Positions 53,308 to 64,000 of a stretch of 64,000 nt of DNA are shown one piece after another (the stretch's first letter is position 1; the number at the start of each line of letters is the position of its first letter). The notes under the pieces are model-generated. The model was given only the letters and a program-made list of their open reading frames with translations. It did not search any database and had not been told where the DNA came from. This DNA is from Acidisarcina polymorpha (GTDB lineage Bacteria > Acidobacteriota > Terriglobia > Terriglobales > Acidobacteriaceae). The position numbers were made by a program, and so were the translations under genes. The stretch spans positions 2,108,001 to 2,172,000 of the forward strand of contig NZ_CP030840.1 in the NCBI RefSeq assembly GCF_003330725.1, written 5' to 3'.

Positions 53308-53727
53308 CTAGCCTTTGCTACCCGCACTCGCCAGCTTCGACTCGGCGTCGGCAATCAGTTCGTTAGCATCCGCATATTTGTCTTCGCTATCGCCGGCCTC
53401 ATTCCACTGCTTGTGGCCTTCGTCAAGCTCCTGGCGGGCTACCTCGGTATCGATCTCTTCCGGCTTCAGGGCCGAATCGGCGAGGATCGTGACTCGCTCC
53501 GGCAAGACCTCCACGAATCCCCAGGAGACGTGGAATCGCTGCTCGCCTGCTTGCCCGCCGTGCAAGCGGACCTCGCCTGACCCCAGCTCCGCCAGTAGCG
53601 GAGCATGCCCCGGCAGCACTTCCATGTACCCTGACACTGAAGGCAACTCGACCGCAGTAGCCGTCTGATCGACCAGGATGTGGTCGGGAGTAACCAGCCT
53701 CACCTGAATTTCATTTCCATCAGCCAT
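53308..53727 (-). CDS. atpC: ATP synthase F1 epsilon subunit
   Basis: 139 residues. N-terminal beta-sandwich (about 1-88; LVTPDHILVDQTATAVELPS, GYMEVLPGHAPLLAELG, WGFVEVLPERVTILADSAL) and C-terminal two-helix domain (about 90-135) rich in Glu, Ala and Lys that in other bacteria can extend into the catalytic hexamer and inhibit ATP hydrolysis. Last gene of the ATPase operon, 49 bases after atpD. Length is typical (130-140). Confidence 0.94.
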   Translation of the reverse strand: MADGNEIQVRLVTPDHILVDQTATAVELPSVSGYMEVLPGHAPLLAELGSGEVRLHGGQAGEQRFHVSWGFVEVLPERVTILADSALKPEEIDTEVARQELDEGHKQWNEAGDSEDKYADANELIADAESKLASAGSKG

Positions 53728-53776
53728 TGTTTACTCATTCACCGCTGTATCTCTCAACACTGTTGCGCGAATCCGC

Positions 53777-56399
<2,623 letters not shown>

Positions 56400-56408
56400 A
56401 GAGGGTGC

Positions 56409-58037
56409 CTACTTCGCCGCCGTCGCGGGCTCGGGCGCTGCCGCCGGAGTCGTCTGCTGGGCTTTCTTCTTTTCACCCTCATCTAAGGGCTTGACCGACG
56501 ATTCGGGCAGCTTCGCATCGCCGTGGTCGGAGAGAAAGTTTTGCTTGTACTCCTTGAGTGCCGCATCGATACGGCCTTTGAGATCGTCATCGAGCGTCTT
56601 CTTGGAGAGAATGTCGCTCAGCAATCCCGATTGCGCCGAGTCGAGGTATTTGTAGAGGCCGTCTTCAAAAGCCCGGATCTGCTCGACCTGCAAGTCATCA
56701 AGATAACCGTTGTTGCCGGCATAGATGATGATGATCTGCTTCTCAGTGGGCAACGGCGAGAACTGTGGCTGCTTGAGAAGCTCAGTGAGCCGCCTGCCGC
56801 GGTTGAGTTGGTTCTGAGTGACCTTATCCAGATCGCTGCCGAATTGTGCAAATGCGGCGAGTTCCCGGTATTGCGCGAGGTCGAGCTTCAGGGTACCGGC
56901 AACCTGGCGCATCGCCTTGATTTGCGCACTGCCACCTACGCGGCTGACCGAGAGTCCCACATTGACTGCTGGGCGAACGCCCGAGTTGAACAGATCGGTT
57001 TCCAGGTAGATTTGGCCGTCGGTGATGGAGATGACGTTTGTCGGAATATATGCGGAGACGTCGCCGGCTTGAGTTTCAATGATTGGAAGAGCGGTCAGAG
57101 AGCCGCCACCTTTTTCGTCATTCAACTTGGAAGAGCGCTCCAGCAACCGCGAATGCAGATAGAACACGTCCCCCGGATAAGCCTCGCGTCCCGGCGGCCG
57201 GCGCAGCAGCAAGGAGAGTTCGCGGTACGCAACCGCATGCTTTGAAAGATCGTCGTAGATGACTAGGGCATGCTTGCCGTTATCGCGGAAATACTCCCCA
57301 ATAGCAGTTGCAGCGAAGGGCGATATATAGAGCATCGGCGCCGGTTCCGAAGCAGTCGCCGCCACCACCACGGTGTAGTCCATCGCGCCGTTCTCGGTGA
57401 GCGTCTGCACCACCTGCGCGACTGAGGAACGCTTCTGCCCGATCGCGCAATAAATGCAGATCAGGTTGTTTTTCGCGCTGTTGATGATGGTATCGAGCGC
57501 CACCGCAGTCTTGCCGGTCTGCCGGTCGCCAATGATCAGTTCCCGCTGGCCTCGGCCGATTGGAATCATGCTGTCGATGGCCTTCAGGCCGGTGGTCATC
57601 GGCTCGCGAACTGGCTGGCGGTCGACCACCCCGGGGGCAAGCCGTTCCACTGGATAATTCTCTGTCGAGGCGACTGGTCCGCGATCGTCGATCGGCTGCC
57701 CGAGTGCATTGACGACTCGACCGATCATGGCATCGCCAACCGGCACACTCAGGATGCGGCCGGTCCGCTTGACCTGATCGCCCTCGCGAAGATGGGTGTA
57801 GTCGCCCAAAAGCACCGAACCCACCTGGTCCTCTTCGAGGCTCATCGCAAGACCGGAAATGTCATGAGGAAACTCGAGCAGTTCGCCCGCCATGACCTTG
57901 TCCAGCCCATGCAGGCGCGCAATACCGTCGCCCAGCGACATAATGGTCCCAACTTCGTCGACGCGGACCTTCGCGTCATAATTCTCGATTTGCTGCCGCA
58001 GCAGCTCGGTTATTTCATCTGCTTTGATCTGAGCCAT
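56409..58037 (-). CDS. atpA: ATP synthase F1 alpha subunit
   Basis: Non-catalytic nucleotide-binding subunit of the F1 hexamer. 542 residues: N-terminal beta-barrel ([21 protein letters not shown]), Walker [14 protein letters not shown], arginine finger region [19 protein letters not shown], and a C-terminal helical bundle. It carries a roughly 30-residue Lys/Pro/Ala-rich tail ([19 protein letters not shown]) beyond the usual 505-515 residue end. It lies 51 bases after atpH and 9 bases before atpG. Confidence 0.98.
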   Translation of the reverse strand: MAQIKADEITELLRQQIENYDAKVRVDEVGTIMSLGDGIARLHGLDKVMAGELLEFPHDISGLAMSLEEDQVGSVLLGDYTHLREGDQVKRTGRILSVPVGDAMIGRVVNALGQPIDDRGPVASTENYPVERLAPGVVDRQPVREPMTTGLKAIDSMIPIGRGQRELIIGDRQTGKTAVALDTIINSAKNNLICIYCAIGQKRSSVAQVVQTLTENGAMDYTVVVAATASEPAPMLYISPFAATAIGEYFRDNGKHALVIYDDLSKHAVAYRELSLLLRRPPGREAYPGDVFYLHSRLLERSSKLNDEKGGGSLTALPIIETQAGDVSAYIPTNVISITDGQIYLETDLFNSGVRPAVNVGLSVSRVGGSAQIKAMRQVAGTLKLDLAQYRELAAFAQFGSDLDKVTQNQLNRGRRLTELLKQPQFSPLPTEKQIIIIYAGNNGYLDDLQVEQIRAFEDGLYKYLDSAQSGLLSDILSKKTLDDDLKGRIDAALKEYKQNFLSDHGDAKLPESSVKPLDEGEKKKAQQTTPAAAPEPATAAK

Positions 58038-58088
58038 TCGTCACTTTCCCAACTGAATCTCGCGTTGTTGCCACCATCACTAAAAAAA

Positions 58089-58628
58089 TCAGCTTGCCGC
58101 CAACTCTTCCCGCAACCGGTCGAGCTGCCCGCGGACGGAACCGTCGTAGACCGTGCTGCCAAGCTTCACAATTACTCCGCCGAGCAGGCTTTCATCCTGG
58201 CGATATCTGGCATTGACTCGTCCTCCAGCCAGCTCCCCGACCTGAGCTTCTAATCCCTGGCGCTCATCGTCGCCCAGAGGACGGGCCGATATGATGTCTA
58301 CCTCGTAAATTCCCTGCCGACGGTCCATCTCCAGCCGATACTCGGAAGCTACTTCGCTGAAAGCAGCGATCCGGTCATGATTGATCAGAACTGCAATAAA
58401 GTTCCTGACGATCGGAGAAAGTCCGATTCGCTCATTCAATTTATCGAGAATCCCAACCTTCTGCTCGGATGGGAAAACCGGGTCCTCGAGGACTTGGCGT
58501 AGTTGTGGACTTTCGTCCCAAGCAAAGGCGAAATCATCGAGTTGCCGGCTGACTTCCGCCGGGTCCAGCTTAGCCCCTTCGACCGCTTCAGCAAAGGCGC
58601 GGGCGTATCTTGTGGCAAAGAGGGACAT
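58089..58628 (-). CDS. atpH: ATP synthase F1 delta subunit
   Basis: Links F1 to the peripheral stalk. 179 residues: helical N-terminal domain (MSLFATRYARAFAEAVE, FAWDESPQLRQVLEDP, LSPIVRNFIAVLINHDRI) and a C-terminal beta segment (ESLLGGVIVKLGSTVYDGSV). Its start overlaps the stop of atpF (TGATG), giving translational coupling. Confidence 0.94.
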   Translation of the reverse strand: MSLFATRYARAFAEAVEGAKLDPAEVSRQLDDFAFAWDESPQLRQVLEDPVFPSEQKVGILDKLNERIGLSPIVRNFIAVLINHDRIAAFSEVASEYRLEMDRRQGIYEVDIISARPLGDDERQGLEAQVGELAGGRVNARYRQDESLLGGVIVKLGSTVYDGSVRGQLDRLREELAAS

Positions 58629-59383
58629 CAGTTTTGCCCTCCCTTGCCGAATTGGCCAGCCAACTCACGACCGAACCGCTGGACGAGGGCCTTGTCCGTC
58701 TCTGCCGTCAGTTGAATGCGCTTGGCCGCCTTATCGATAGCCAGCTCCGCTGCGAATCGTTTCAGCTCGCGTTGTGCAGCGGTCCCTGCCGACTCAATCT
58801 CCTGCTCAGCTGCCTTCACGATCCGCACCCGCTCTTCCTCGAGCGCCTGCTTAATCCGCTTCTCATCTTCAACGATGTCTCGATCTGTTTGCTTCCGGAT
58901 CGCGTCGATATCCTCGCCGAGCCTCGCCAGCTTCGTCTCGACCGCGGTCAACCGTTCATTGGCAATCTCGGTTGCGGACCGCGCGTCGATCAACTGCTTC
59001 TGGATGGTCGCAGTCCGACTGCGTATCGCCTTCGGCACCGCCCTCGCCAGAAAGAAGAGGATCACTAGAATCAGGATCGCTGAATTCAAATCCTCAAAGA
59101 TCTGAGCCGCCACCTCGGTGCTGACATTGAGCGTCCGCGCGATGGCCTTCACCGGACGAGCATGGCGAAACTGTCCGTTCTCGGCGTCGGCTTCCTGGTT
59201 GTCCGCTCCCTTGGCGGTGTCAGCCGCCGGCGATCCCGGGGCCGGATTACCGCTCGGCCCAGAATCCTCGACTACCACCGCCCGCGCCGCGGGAAGAGCG
59301 AAGGAACCAATCGACAGGGTGAGCGCCAAACCTACAAGAAGGCTGCGATGACAGGTGAGAAGATTACGAAGACAGGTTTTCAA
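58628..59383 (-). CDS. atpF: ATP synthase Fo b subunit, extended, with N-terminal export signal
   Basis: Peripheral stalk subunit of 251 residues, about 90 longer than the common 156-165. It begins with a signal-peptide-like stretch (SLLVGLALTLSIGSFALPAA), then an approximately 55-residue Gly/Pro/Asp-rich extracytoplasmic segment, then the true membrane anchor (about 98-115; AILILVILFFLARAV) and the long charged stalk helix ending around QRFGRELAGQFGKG. The N-terminal extension suggests the b subunit has a periplasmic domain. Its start overlaps the upstream b' gene by 4 bases (ATGA). Confidence 0.92.
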   Translation of the reverse strand: MKTCLRNLLTCHRSLLVGLALTLSIGSFALPAARAVVVEDSGPSGNPAPGSPAADTAKGADNQEADAENGQFRHARPVKAIARTLNVSTEVAAQIFEDLNSAILILVILFFLARAVPKAIRSRTATIQKQLIDARSATEIANERLTAVETKLARLGEDIDAIRKQTDRDIVEDEKRIKQALEEERVRIVKAAEQEIESAGTAAQRELKRFAAELAIDKAAKRIQLTAETDKALVQRFGRELAGQFGKGGQN

Positions 59384-59871
59384 TGGGACTCCTCAGCTGC
59401 GACTGGATTTCCCGGCAACGAGCCGCCAGACAGCACCGCCTTCAGAATGTCCGCAACCAAGGCATCGGCGCCACGCTCGAACTCCTGCCTCGAAGTTGCC
59501 GCCTGCGCTTCGAGCGAACTCTTGGCGGCGTTCACTCGGTCCCGGGCCGCCTGGCGCGCGGTCGCCAGAGCGCTCTCTCTTTCCGCATTCCAGGCTTTGA
59601 TGCGGTTCTCGCGTGCGCGGAAAATCTCAGCCCGCGCCGCCCTCAGTTTGGCTTCGTACTCCTGGGCCTTGGCATCCGCGGCGGCGATTGCCGCATGAGC
59701 CCTCTCGACGGCGCCTTCCGTCCGCGCGCGCCGCTCGGCCAGGATCTTCAATAGAGGCCCATGGAGCAGGAATTTATACGCGATCACCAGAACGAGGAAC
59801 AGGATCATCGTCGGCACAGAGCCGATCACCAGAGGTACGAGTTGTCGCAGTATTTCGTCCATTGCCTTCAC
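59380..59871 (-). CDS. ATP synthase Fo b' subunit
   Basis: Second, shorter stalk subunit of 163 residues: a membrane helix near the N-terminus (VPTMILFLVLVIAYKFLLHG) followed by a long amphipathic charged helix (AERRARTEGAVERAHAAIAA, AQEYEAKLRAARAEIFRARE). A b/b' pair is characteristic of photosynthetic bacteria, some proteobacteria and Acidobacteriota, forming a heterodimeric stalk. It is the first gene of the operon in this window; the a and c subunit genes (atpB, atpE) are not upstream here. Confidence 0.9.
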   Translation of the reverse strand: MKAMDEILRQLVPLVIGSVPTMILFLVLVIAYKFLLHGPLLKILAERRARTEGAVERAHAAIAAADAKAQEYEAKLRAARAEIFRARENRIKAWNAERESALATARQAARDRVNAAKSSLEAQAATSRQEFERGADALVADILKAVLSGGSLPGNPVAAEESH

Positions 59872-60244
59872 CGGCTTACGGTGGATTGTCTCAGGGTTTT
59901 TGAGCCGGAACTCTAGGTTCTAACAAAGCTTACGGGAGTGTCAACGTGCAAGCTGGTGCGTCGCCGGAGATGCTGCACTATCCGTGATGAATTCTTCTTG
60001 ACGGAACCGGTCTCAGGCGTAAGCTAAAGGATATCACCTCGACCCGGTTCAGGGTCAGGCGGGTTGCTGGTTGAGGACTCTTTACCGCGCCCCAGCCGGC
60101 AACCCGCTACTAATCAGCCGACATGAACTACCAGAGAATGGGTCAGCAGGGCGGGTAACCCATCCTAATGGACTTCGGAGATAGACGTATGCATTTCGGG
60201 GAACATCCGATCCATAGGTAGGTGCCGCTGGTCACAAAGCTTGG
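59872..60244. ncRNA. Unassigned structured intergenic region upstream of the ATPase operon
   Basis: No gene is seen in these 373 bases, but there are three stable stems: GCGGGTTGCTGG (60059-60070) with CCGGCAACCCGC (60096-60107), extended by six further bases; GACCC/GGGTC at 60041-60056; and ATGGGT/ACCCAT at 60138-60163. On the minus strand the order is hflX stop, these stems, then about 170 bases to atpF'. They could be a terminator/leader of the ATPase operon or a small RNA. Reading minus-strand, pieces resemble a TPP aptamer (TGAACC, GATATCC) but its CUGAGA core is missing, and the neighbours are not thiamine genes. Confidence 0.4.
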
Positions 60245-61717
60245 CTAGACTGGATCCACTTCGGAGGACGGCGTCGCCCAAAAGCGCCGGTACCTTCCCA
60301 ACAACGAGGCTGGTCCCGAGACCTCGATCCGTACACGTTGCTCCTGAAACTCTCGTGCCTCGATCAAAGCTCCTGCATCCAGAGCAGCGAGAACGGCGCC
60401 CTCGTCCTGCGGAATCTCGAGTATTCTTCGGACGATCGGATCGGCGACCAGCGCGGCATCGATACGCCTTAGCAACAAATCCAGACCCGCGCCGGTTCGC
60501 GCCGAGATGGCGATCGCGTCCGGACCCAGCAGCTCTCTTTCTTCTTCCGGGAGCAGATCGACCTTGTTCAGCACCTCGAGCCGTGGCTTGTTTTCGGCGC
60601 CAAGTTCGGCCAACACCTTCTCAACCTCAGCCTTCTGTTCTTCCTGGGTCGGACTCGAACAGTCCTGCACATGCAGCAACACTTCCGCCTTCTGCACCTC
60701 TTCGAGGGTCGCGCGAAACGAAGTAATCAGGGTATGGGGAAGATTTCTGATGAATCCAACGGTGTCCGAAAGCAGGATCTTTCTGCGAGATGGCAGCACC
60801 AGCGAGCGCAGCTTGGGATCGAGAGTGGCAAACATTCGCGACGATTCCAGCACTCCGGCATGGGTCAGCGCATTGAACAGCGTGCTTTTGCCGGCATTGG
60901 TATAGCCCACCAGGGCCACCGTCGGCACCGGCACCGCCTCACGTCGGTGGCGCTGCTGACCACGCACCTTCCTCACCGACTCAAGTTCGTCCTTGAGGTG
61001 AAGCACTTTGCGCTGGATCCGCCGCCGGTCTGTCTCCAGCTGCGTCTCGCCAGGACCACGGGTGCCAATGCCGCCACCCAGTTGCGACATGGAACTCCCT
61101 TTGCCGGTCAGCCTCGGCAGCATGTACTCCAGCTGCGCGAGCTCGACTTGCAGTTGACCTTCGCGAGTTCGGGCGTGGCGGGCGAAAATGTCCAGGATCA
61201 ACTGCGTCCGGTCGACTACCCGGCAGGGAAGCGCGTCCTCTAGATTGCGCAGCTGGGTTGGCGTTAGATCGTGGTCTACGAGGATGACAGTAGCGTTCGA
61301 AGAGGCCGCCGCCGCCGCAACTTCCTCGACCTTTCCTGCGCCAAGCAGTGTAGCCGGATCGGCTTTCGCTCGCCGCTGCGCGATTTCTCCCACAATTTCA
61401 GCCCCGGCACTCTCTACCAGCTCCCGGAACTCCGCCCGGGACGCCTCGGAATCTAAGCCGGGAGTGGGAGATACACCAGCAATTTCGGCTTCGGCAATCG
61501 GTTCATGGTCGGCCTCGGAGTCCTCATCTTGCAAGGATCGGGCGGAACTGCGGCTTATCGCCGCTGCATGACGAGCCAGGGTGGCGGATTGGGAAAGCCC
61601 CTTACGTTTCGACGAAAGTTCAACCACGACCAGCAGGGCGCGCTCCGGGGAAGCCTCCGTGCTCGTCAACCGGCGACTTTCATCCGAGCCTGGCTCAAGA
61701 TCCCTCGGTAGCTTCAC
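60245..61717 (-). CDS. hflX: GTPase HflX
   Basis: Ribosome-associated GTPase that splits stalled 70S ribosomes under stress. 490 residues: an N-terminal HflX domain (about 95-240; [59 protein letters not shown]) followed by the GTPase domain with P-loop [29 protein letters not shown] (G3) and [10 protein letters not shown] (G4). The first 90 residues are a poorly conserved Ser/Ala-rich extension; the GTG start at 61717 has no strong ribosome site, so a later start is possible. It sits 31 bases after hfq, the same pairing as in many bacteria. Confidence 0.94.
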   Translation of the reverse strand: MKLPRDLEPGSDESRRLTSTEASPERALLVVVELSSKRKGLSQSATLARHAAAISRSSARSLQDEDSEADHEPIAEAEIAGVSPTPGLDSEASRAEFRELVESAGAEIVGEIAQRRAKADPATLLGAGKVEEVAAAAASSNATVILVDHDLTPTQLRNLEDALPCRVVDRTQLILDIFARHARTREGQLQVELAQLEYMLPRLTGKGSSMSQLGGGIGTRGPGETQLETDRRRIQRKVLHLKDELESVRKVRGQQRHRREAVPVPTVALVGYTNAGKSTLFNALTHAGVLESSRMFATLDPKLRSLVLPSRRKILLSDTVGFIRNLPHTLITSFRATLEEVQKAEVLLHVQDCSSPTQEEQKAEVEKVLAELGAENKPRLEVLNKVDLLPEEERELLGPDAIAISARTGAGLDLLLRRIDAALVADPIVRRILEIPQDEGAVLAALDAGALIEAREFQEQRVRIEVSGPASLLGRYRRFWATPSSEVDPV

Positions 61718-61748
61718 TAGCTCACTCGCTGCCGGAACAGCCTTGCCT

Positions 61749-62093
61749 TCAAGAGTGCGAATTCCCCGGAGAAGGATCGTGCGCTCCTGGCGTTCCCGTT
61801 ACCGTTGCGGCTGGCCCGGTCGCAGGAGAAGCCCCGGCATGCGCTGGTGCTCCGAGCGGGGGTCTGTGCTCACCATGGATCACCGAGCGATTACTCACTA
61901 CGGTCGAGATAGCGTGCTTGAAGATCAACTGTTCCTGGCTGTTGTTCTCCAATAGCACCGAGTACTTGTCAAAGGACCTTATCTTGCCGGTCAGCTTCAC
62001 TCCGCTGACCAGATAGATCGTGATGGGGGTCTTGTCTTTACGGACCGTATTAAGAAACGTGTCCTGAATGTTTTGTGCCGGCTTGTTATCCAT
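61749..62093 (-). CDS. hfq: RNA chaperone Hfq
   Basis: Sm-like hexameric protein that pairs small RNAs with mRNAs. 114 residues: the Sm core (about 8-68) has [40 protein letters not shown] and the diagnostic FKHAIST of Sm motif 2 with its Lys-His pair. Residues 69-114 are a Gly/Pro/Ala/His-rich tail ([15 protein letters not shown]), of the disordered kind seen in other bacteria. The ATG is followed directly by conserved sequence. hflX follows downstream, as in the classical hfq-hflX arrangement; miaA is not in the window. Confidence 0.96.
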   Translation of the reverse strand: MDNKPAQNIQDTFLNTVRKDKTPITIYLVSGVKLTGKIRSFDKYSVLLENNSQEQLIFKHAISTVVSNRSVIHGEHRPPLGAPAHAGASPATGPAATVTGTPGAHDPSPGNSHS

Positions 62094-62161
62094 GCGCCGA
62101 TCTCCCGCGTCGGTTAGTTGGTCTCTTGAAGCAAAACTAAAACTTACAGCGAAAACAAAGG

Positions 62162-62183
62162 TGTCCGTTTAAATAGACGGACA
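62162..62183 (-). terminator. Hairpin with T-rich 3' side upstream of hfq
   Basis: TGTCCGT (62162-62168) and ACGGACA (62177-62183) form a perfect seven-base-pair stem; on the minus strand it is followed by CCTTTGTTTT. Located between the lipoprotein gene and hfq, it is best read as the terminator of the lipoprotein gene, or less likely as an hfq leader structure. Confidence 0.5.
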
Positions 62184-62393
62184 TCCGCGGAATAGTGTGC
62201 TTTCAACATACCGGTCGCCACCCCTTTTATCAACTGGCGGAGCTTCAGGAGCTTGCTGCAACTTCAATATATGCGCCATGGCAACCTCCATCGCTGGTGA
62301 AATGATTGGATGGCGAAAAGCAACTTTGGGGTGGCATCGATTTGCTTTTTCTTCCCAGGCTGGTTGCGACCAGAACTCCCCGAAGGTCCAGAA
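62184..62393. other. Intergenic region between lipoprotein gene and hfq
   Basis: About 210 bases; no gene recognised. Expected to hold the hfq promoter. Plus-strand frames in this stretch are short and unlike known proteins. Confidence 0.4.
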
Positions 62394-63869
62394 TCAGTGC
62401 CGGGGATGGCGTTTCGCCTCGCCCGCGTGTTTTCCTCTCCTGCTGGAGTGGCGGCCAGTTGCTGGCGTCTGTGCGGTAGGTTGGGGTCTGACCACCGGCG
62501 CGGGCGCCGCGGGATCTACTTTCCGTACCTGTTCACCGTCGAGGCGGTAGGTCAAGGTTTCGGAAGCGGCGGGATGGATCGCTCCGGATTCGGGGTCTAC
62601 AATCACGCCATCGCCAACTCCTTGCTTGAAGCGAAAGGTCGGCACCGGACCCTGCTTATTGGGACCCTGATTATCTAAAGCGAGGTTTTCCACCACTACC
62701 GGAAGGTACCCGCGAATGTTCCGCTGCCGGAAGGCGGTCTCATAGCGGTGCTTCCTCAGGTTCCAGGTAAAAACCCGTACCTGGCTGAAGTCATAAGGCA
62801 GTCCATCCTGGTACGGGTTGAGTACCGTCACATACTCCGGCGCCTGCTTATCCGCAAAAGATGATTCCGGATCGTTGACTTTCTGCAGCAAATACGCCCC
62901 CACGATCCGCTGCCCGTCGGCATAGCCGGCAATTTCATCCGGAACATCGACATCCAGACGCCTCGACATCAGCCATCCGACTTTGCCGCCGCTGTCACGG
63001 ACGAGCCACCAATCCTCCATCGGTACCGGCGGCTTTGGCGCAAGCGTCGCTGCCGGCTCAGATCTTGCTCCACTTTGCACTGGGGCATTCTCTGAAGTTC
63101 CCGTTCCTGGAGTTCCCGTTCCCGGACTGGTCAGCGTTACTGGCGGGGCGGATGGGGGCGCCGGAGGCGCTGGCCGGGTCGCGGCATCCGCTGCCTTGTC
63201 AGCTGCCCTCCTGTCATCCGCCGCCTTCGCCTTCGCGGACCTTTTCGCAATCGTCGCTGAGGGCTTGCCGGCATAGGACGAACCCGTTCCCGAAGCCTGC
63301 GGCCCTATTGCCTTCGGGACGGATGCCCGGACCAGCAATTGCAGCTTGTCGCCTTCCGGTAGCAAGTAAAATCGGTCGGTATCACGCCCCGGCTTCACAT
63401 GCAGATAGCCGTCGTCCCGCAAGACCGCCGTCGCAATCACCGGGTCCTTGGCATGGGCCTTCTGCAGCTCTTCAAAACCAGTAATCACCTCGGGATTGAC
63501 AACCGCATGCTCCTCGATCCAACCGATCTCCCCCTGTTCGGTCTTGACTCGCAAAAACCGCCGCCCTCGCTCCAGCAGTTCCAGCTTTTGGCCATTTTGG
63601 ACCATCGCTACCCGGTTCGACACCGCCGCCACCCGGTCGCGCAGAAAGGTCTGCTTCGATAGCACATAGACGGTCTCGTTTTCCTGCTTGTGCTTGAGAT
63701 GGCCGCACCCTGTCAGCACCACCAGCAACAGCGTGGCAAGCAAACCGACGGGGGAATGGGATGGGATCCTCCAGGCGAGACGCGGCGCGGAAGGCGACGG
63801 GGATGGAGGAAGCACGATCACCTGGCAGAGACTAGAACAACAATCTGGGTTCCGAAAAGAAAACTTCAT
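62394..63869 (-). CDS. SH3-domain lipoprotein
   Basis: 491 residues with a lipoprotein signal: hydrophobic PVGLLATLLLVVLTGCG, lipobox LTGC, giving lipid attachment at the Cys near residue 55. The n-region is unusually long (about 40 residues), so a later start is possible; AAGG precedes the ATG at six bases. The mature protein begins with a bacterial SH3-like domain (about 65-120; YVLSKQTFLRDRVAAVSNRV, FLRVKTEQGEIGWIEEHAV) with a second SH3-like stretch further on (about 280-310; WWLVRDSGGKVGWLMSRRL) after an Ala/Pro-rich linker. C-terminal part (about 330-460) is unassigned. A cell-wall binding role is likely. hfq and hflX follow on the same strand. Confidence 0.85.
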   Translation of the reverse strand: MKFSFRNPDCCSSLCQVIVLPPSPSPSAPRLAWRIPSHSPVGLLATLLLVVLTGCGHLKHKQENETVYVLSKQTFLRDRVAAVSNRVAMVQNGQKLELLERGRRFLRVKTEQGEIGWIEEHAVVNPEVITGFEELQKAHAKDPVIATAVLRDDGYLHVKPGRDTDRFYLLPEGDKLQLLVRASVPKAIGPQASGTGSSYAGKPSATIAKRSAKAKAADDRRAADKAADAATRPAPPAPPSAPPVTLTSPGTGTPGTGTSENAPVQSGARSEPAATLAPKPPVPMEDWWLVRDSGGKVGWLMSRRLDVDVPDEIAGYADGQRIVGAYLLQKVNDPESSFADKQAPEYVTVLNPYQDGLPYDFSQVRVFTWNLRKHRYETAFRQRNIRGYLPVVVENLALDNQGPNKQGPVPTFRFKQGVGDGVIVDPESGAIHPAASETLTYRLDGEQVRKVDPAAPAPVVRPQPTAQTPATGRHSSRRGKHAGEAKRHPRH

Positions 63870-64000
63870 CGGGAGCCTTGATCGCTCGATCGGAGAAAGT
63901 GGGTACGAGCAAGGCCAACCTTACTTAACCTGATTCTTCTTTAGAGAATAACACCCTCCAGCTTCAAACCTGGTCCTCAAGTGCTGCTGACCGCCTTCGA
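63870..64000. other. Right window edge, no gene seen
   Basis: 131 bases upstream of the SH3 lipoprotein gene. Nothing recognisable is visible; it should contain that gene's promoter. Confidence 0.4.

Noticed and set aside
59995-60060. TPP riboswitch
   Set aside because: Only fragments match; the CUGAGA core and the following thiamine gene are absent. Kept as an unassigned structure.
61505-61711. Short plus-strand frame opposite the start of hflX
   Set aside because: Antisense shadow of hflX with no ribosome site.

Overview
The window reads as a chromosomal segment of an Acidobacteriota bacterium, most likely class Terriglobia. No taxonomic marker gene is present. The inference rests on GC-rich coding sequence, a very large SBBP-repeat protein with an 'EANRGQ' N-terminal domain, a periplasmic beta-propeller sensor kinase, a b/b' type F-ATPase operon with an oversized gamma subunit, and zf-HC2 anti-sigma and DUF6496 proteins, a combination typical of that group. 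There is no phage, insertion sequence or CRISPR array; nearly all of it is housekeeping and carbohydrate-related DNA.

Layout. 1-5.9 kb: an anti-sigma factor (cut by the window edge) with its ECF sigma factor, an RNase HI with an unusual C-terminal tail, a GatB/YqeY protein, acetate kinase, a UdgX-type uracil-DNA glycosylase and a DUF72 protein. 5.9-11.2 kb: tRNA-Pro(CGG), homocysteine S-methyltransferase, then purL-purF separated by a 104-base spacer with two mutually exclusive hairpins. 11.3-17 kb: a DUF6496 basic protein, an FmdB zinc ribbon protein, serA plus a class V aminotransferase, a second ECF sigma factor with a small membrane protein, and a ferredoxin coupled to a small CxxC/coiled-coil protein. 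17.3-21.5 kb: a polytopic membrane protein, a Rossmann-fold protein, and a PHP-fold/TIM-barrel gene pair. 21.6-35.4 kb: carbohydrate-facing genes: secreted GH3 with PA14 insert, a 1331-residue SBBP/lectin-like protein, a large sensor kinase with DUF4440 and NarL-type regulator, a small secreted protein and a GH2 enzyme. 35.4-42.7 kb: an AAC(3)-fold protein and the aromatic amino acid genes, all on the minus strand (trpC-membrane protein-trpF-trpB-trpA, then aroQ-aroG-tyrA). 43-51.2 kb: OsmC, a secreted protein, M28 peptidase, glycogen debranching enzyme GlgX, tRNA-Leu(CAG), and a P460-type haem protein. 51.2-60 kb: menaquinone methyltransferase and aroB, then the F-ATPase operon (b'-b-delta-alpha-gamma-beta-epsilon, without a and c). 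60.2-63.9 kb: hflX, hfq and an SH3-domain lipoprotein.

How it fits together: aroB, aroG and aroQ feed chorismate to the trp and tyr branches, and serA supplies serine for TrpB. The GH2/GH3 enzymes, the lectin-bearing secreted protein and the sensor kinase suggest a plant-polymer-degrading soil heterotroph, with glycogen turnover (GlgX) and acetate overflow (AckA). No wholly new system is demonstrated. The best leads are the two long insertions in the ATPase gamma subunit, the structured but unassigned 370-base gap upstream of the ATPase operon, the switch-like purL-purF spacer, the membrane protein embedded in the trp operon, and the ferredoxin/zinc-protein pair.
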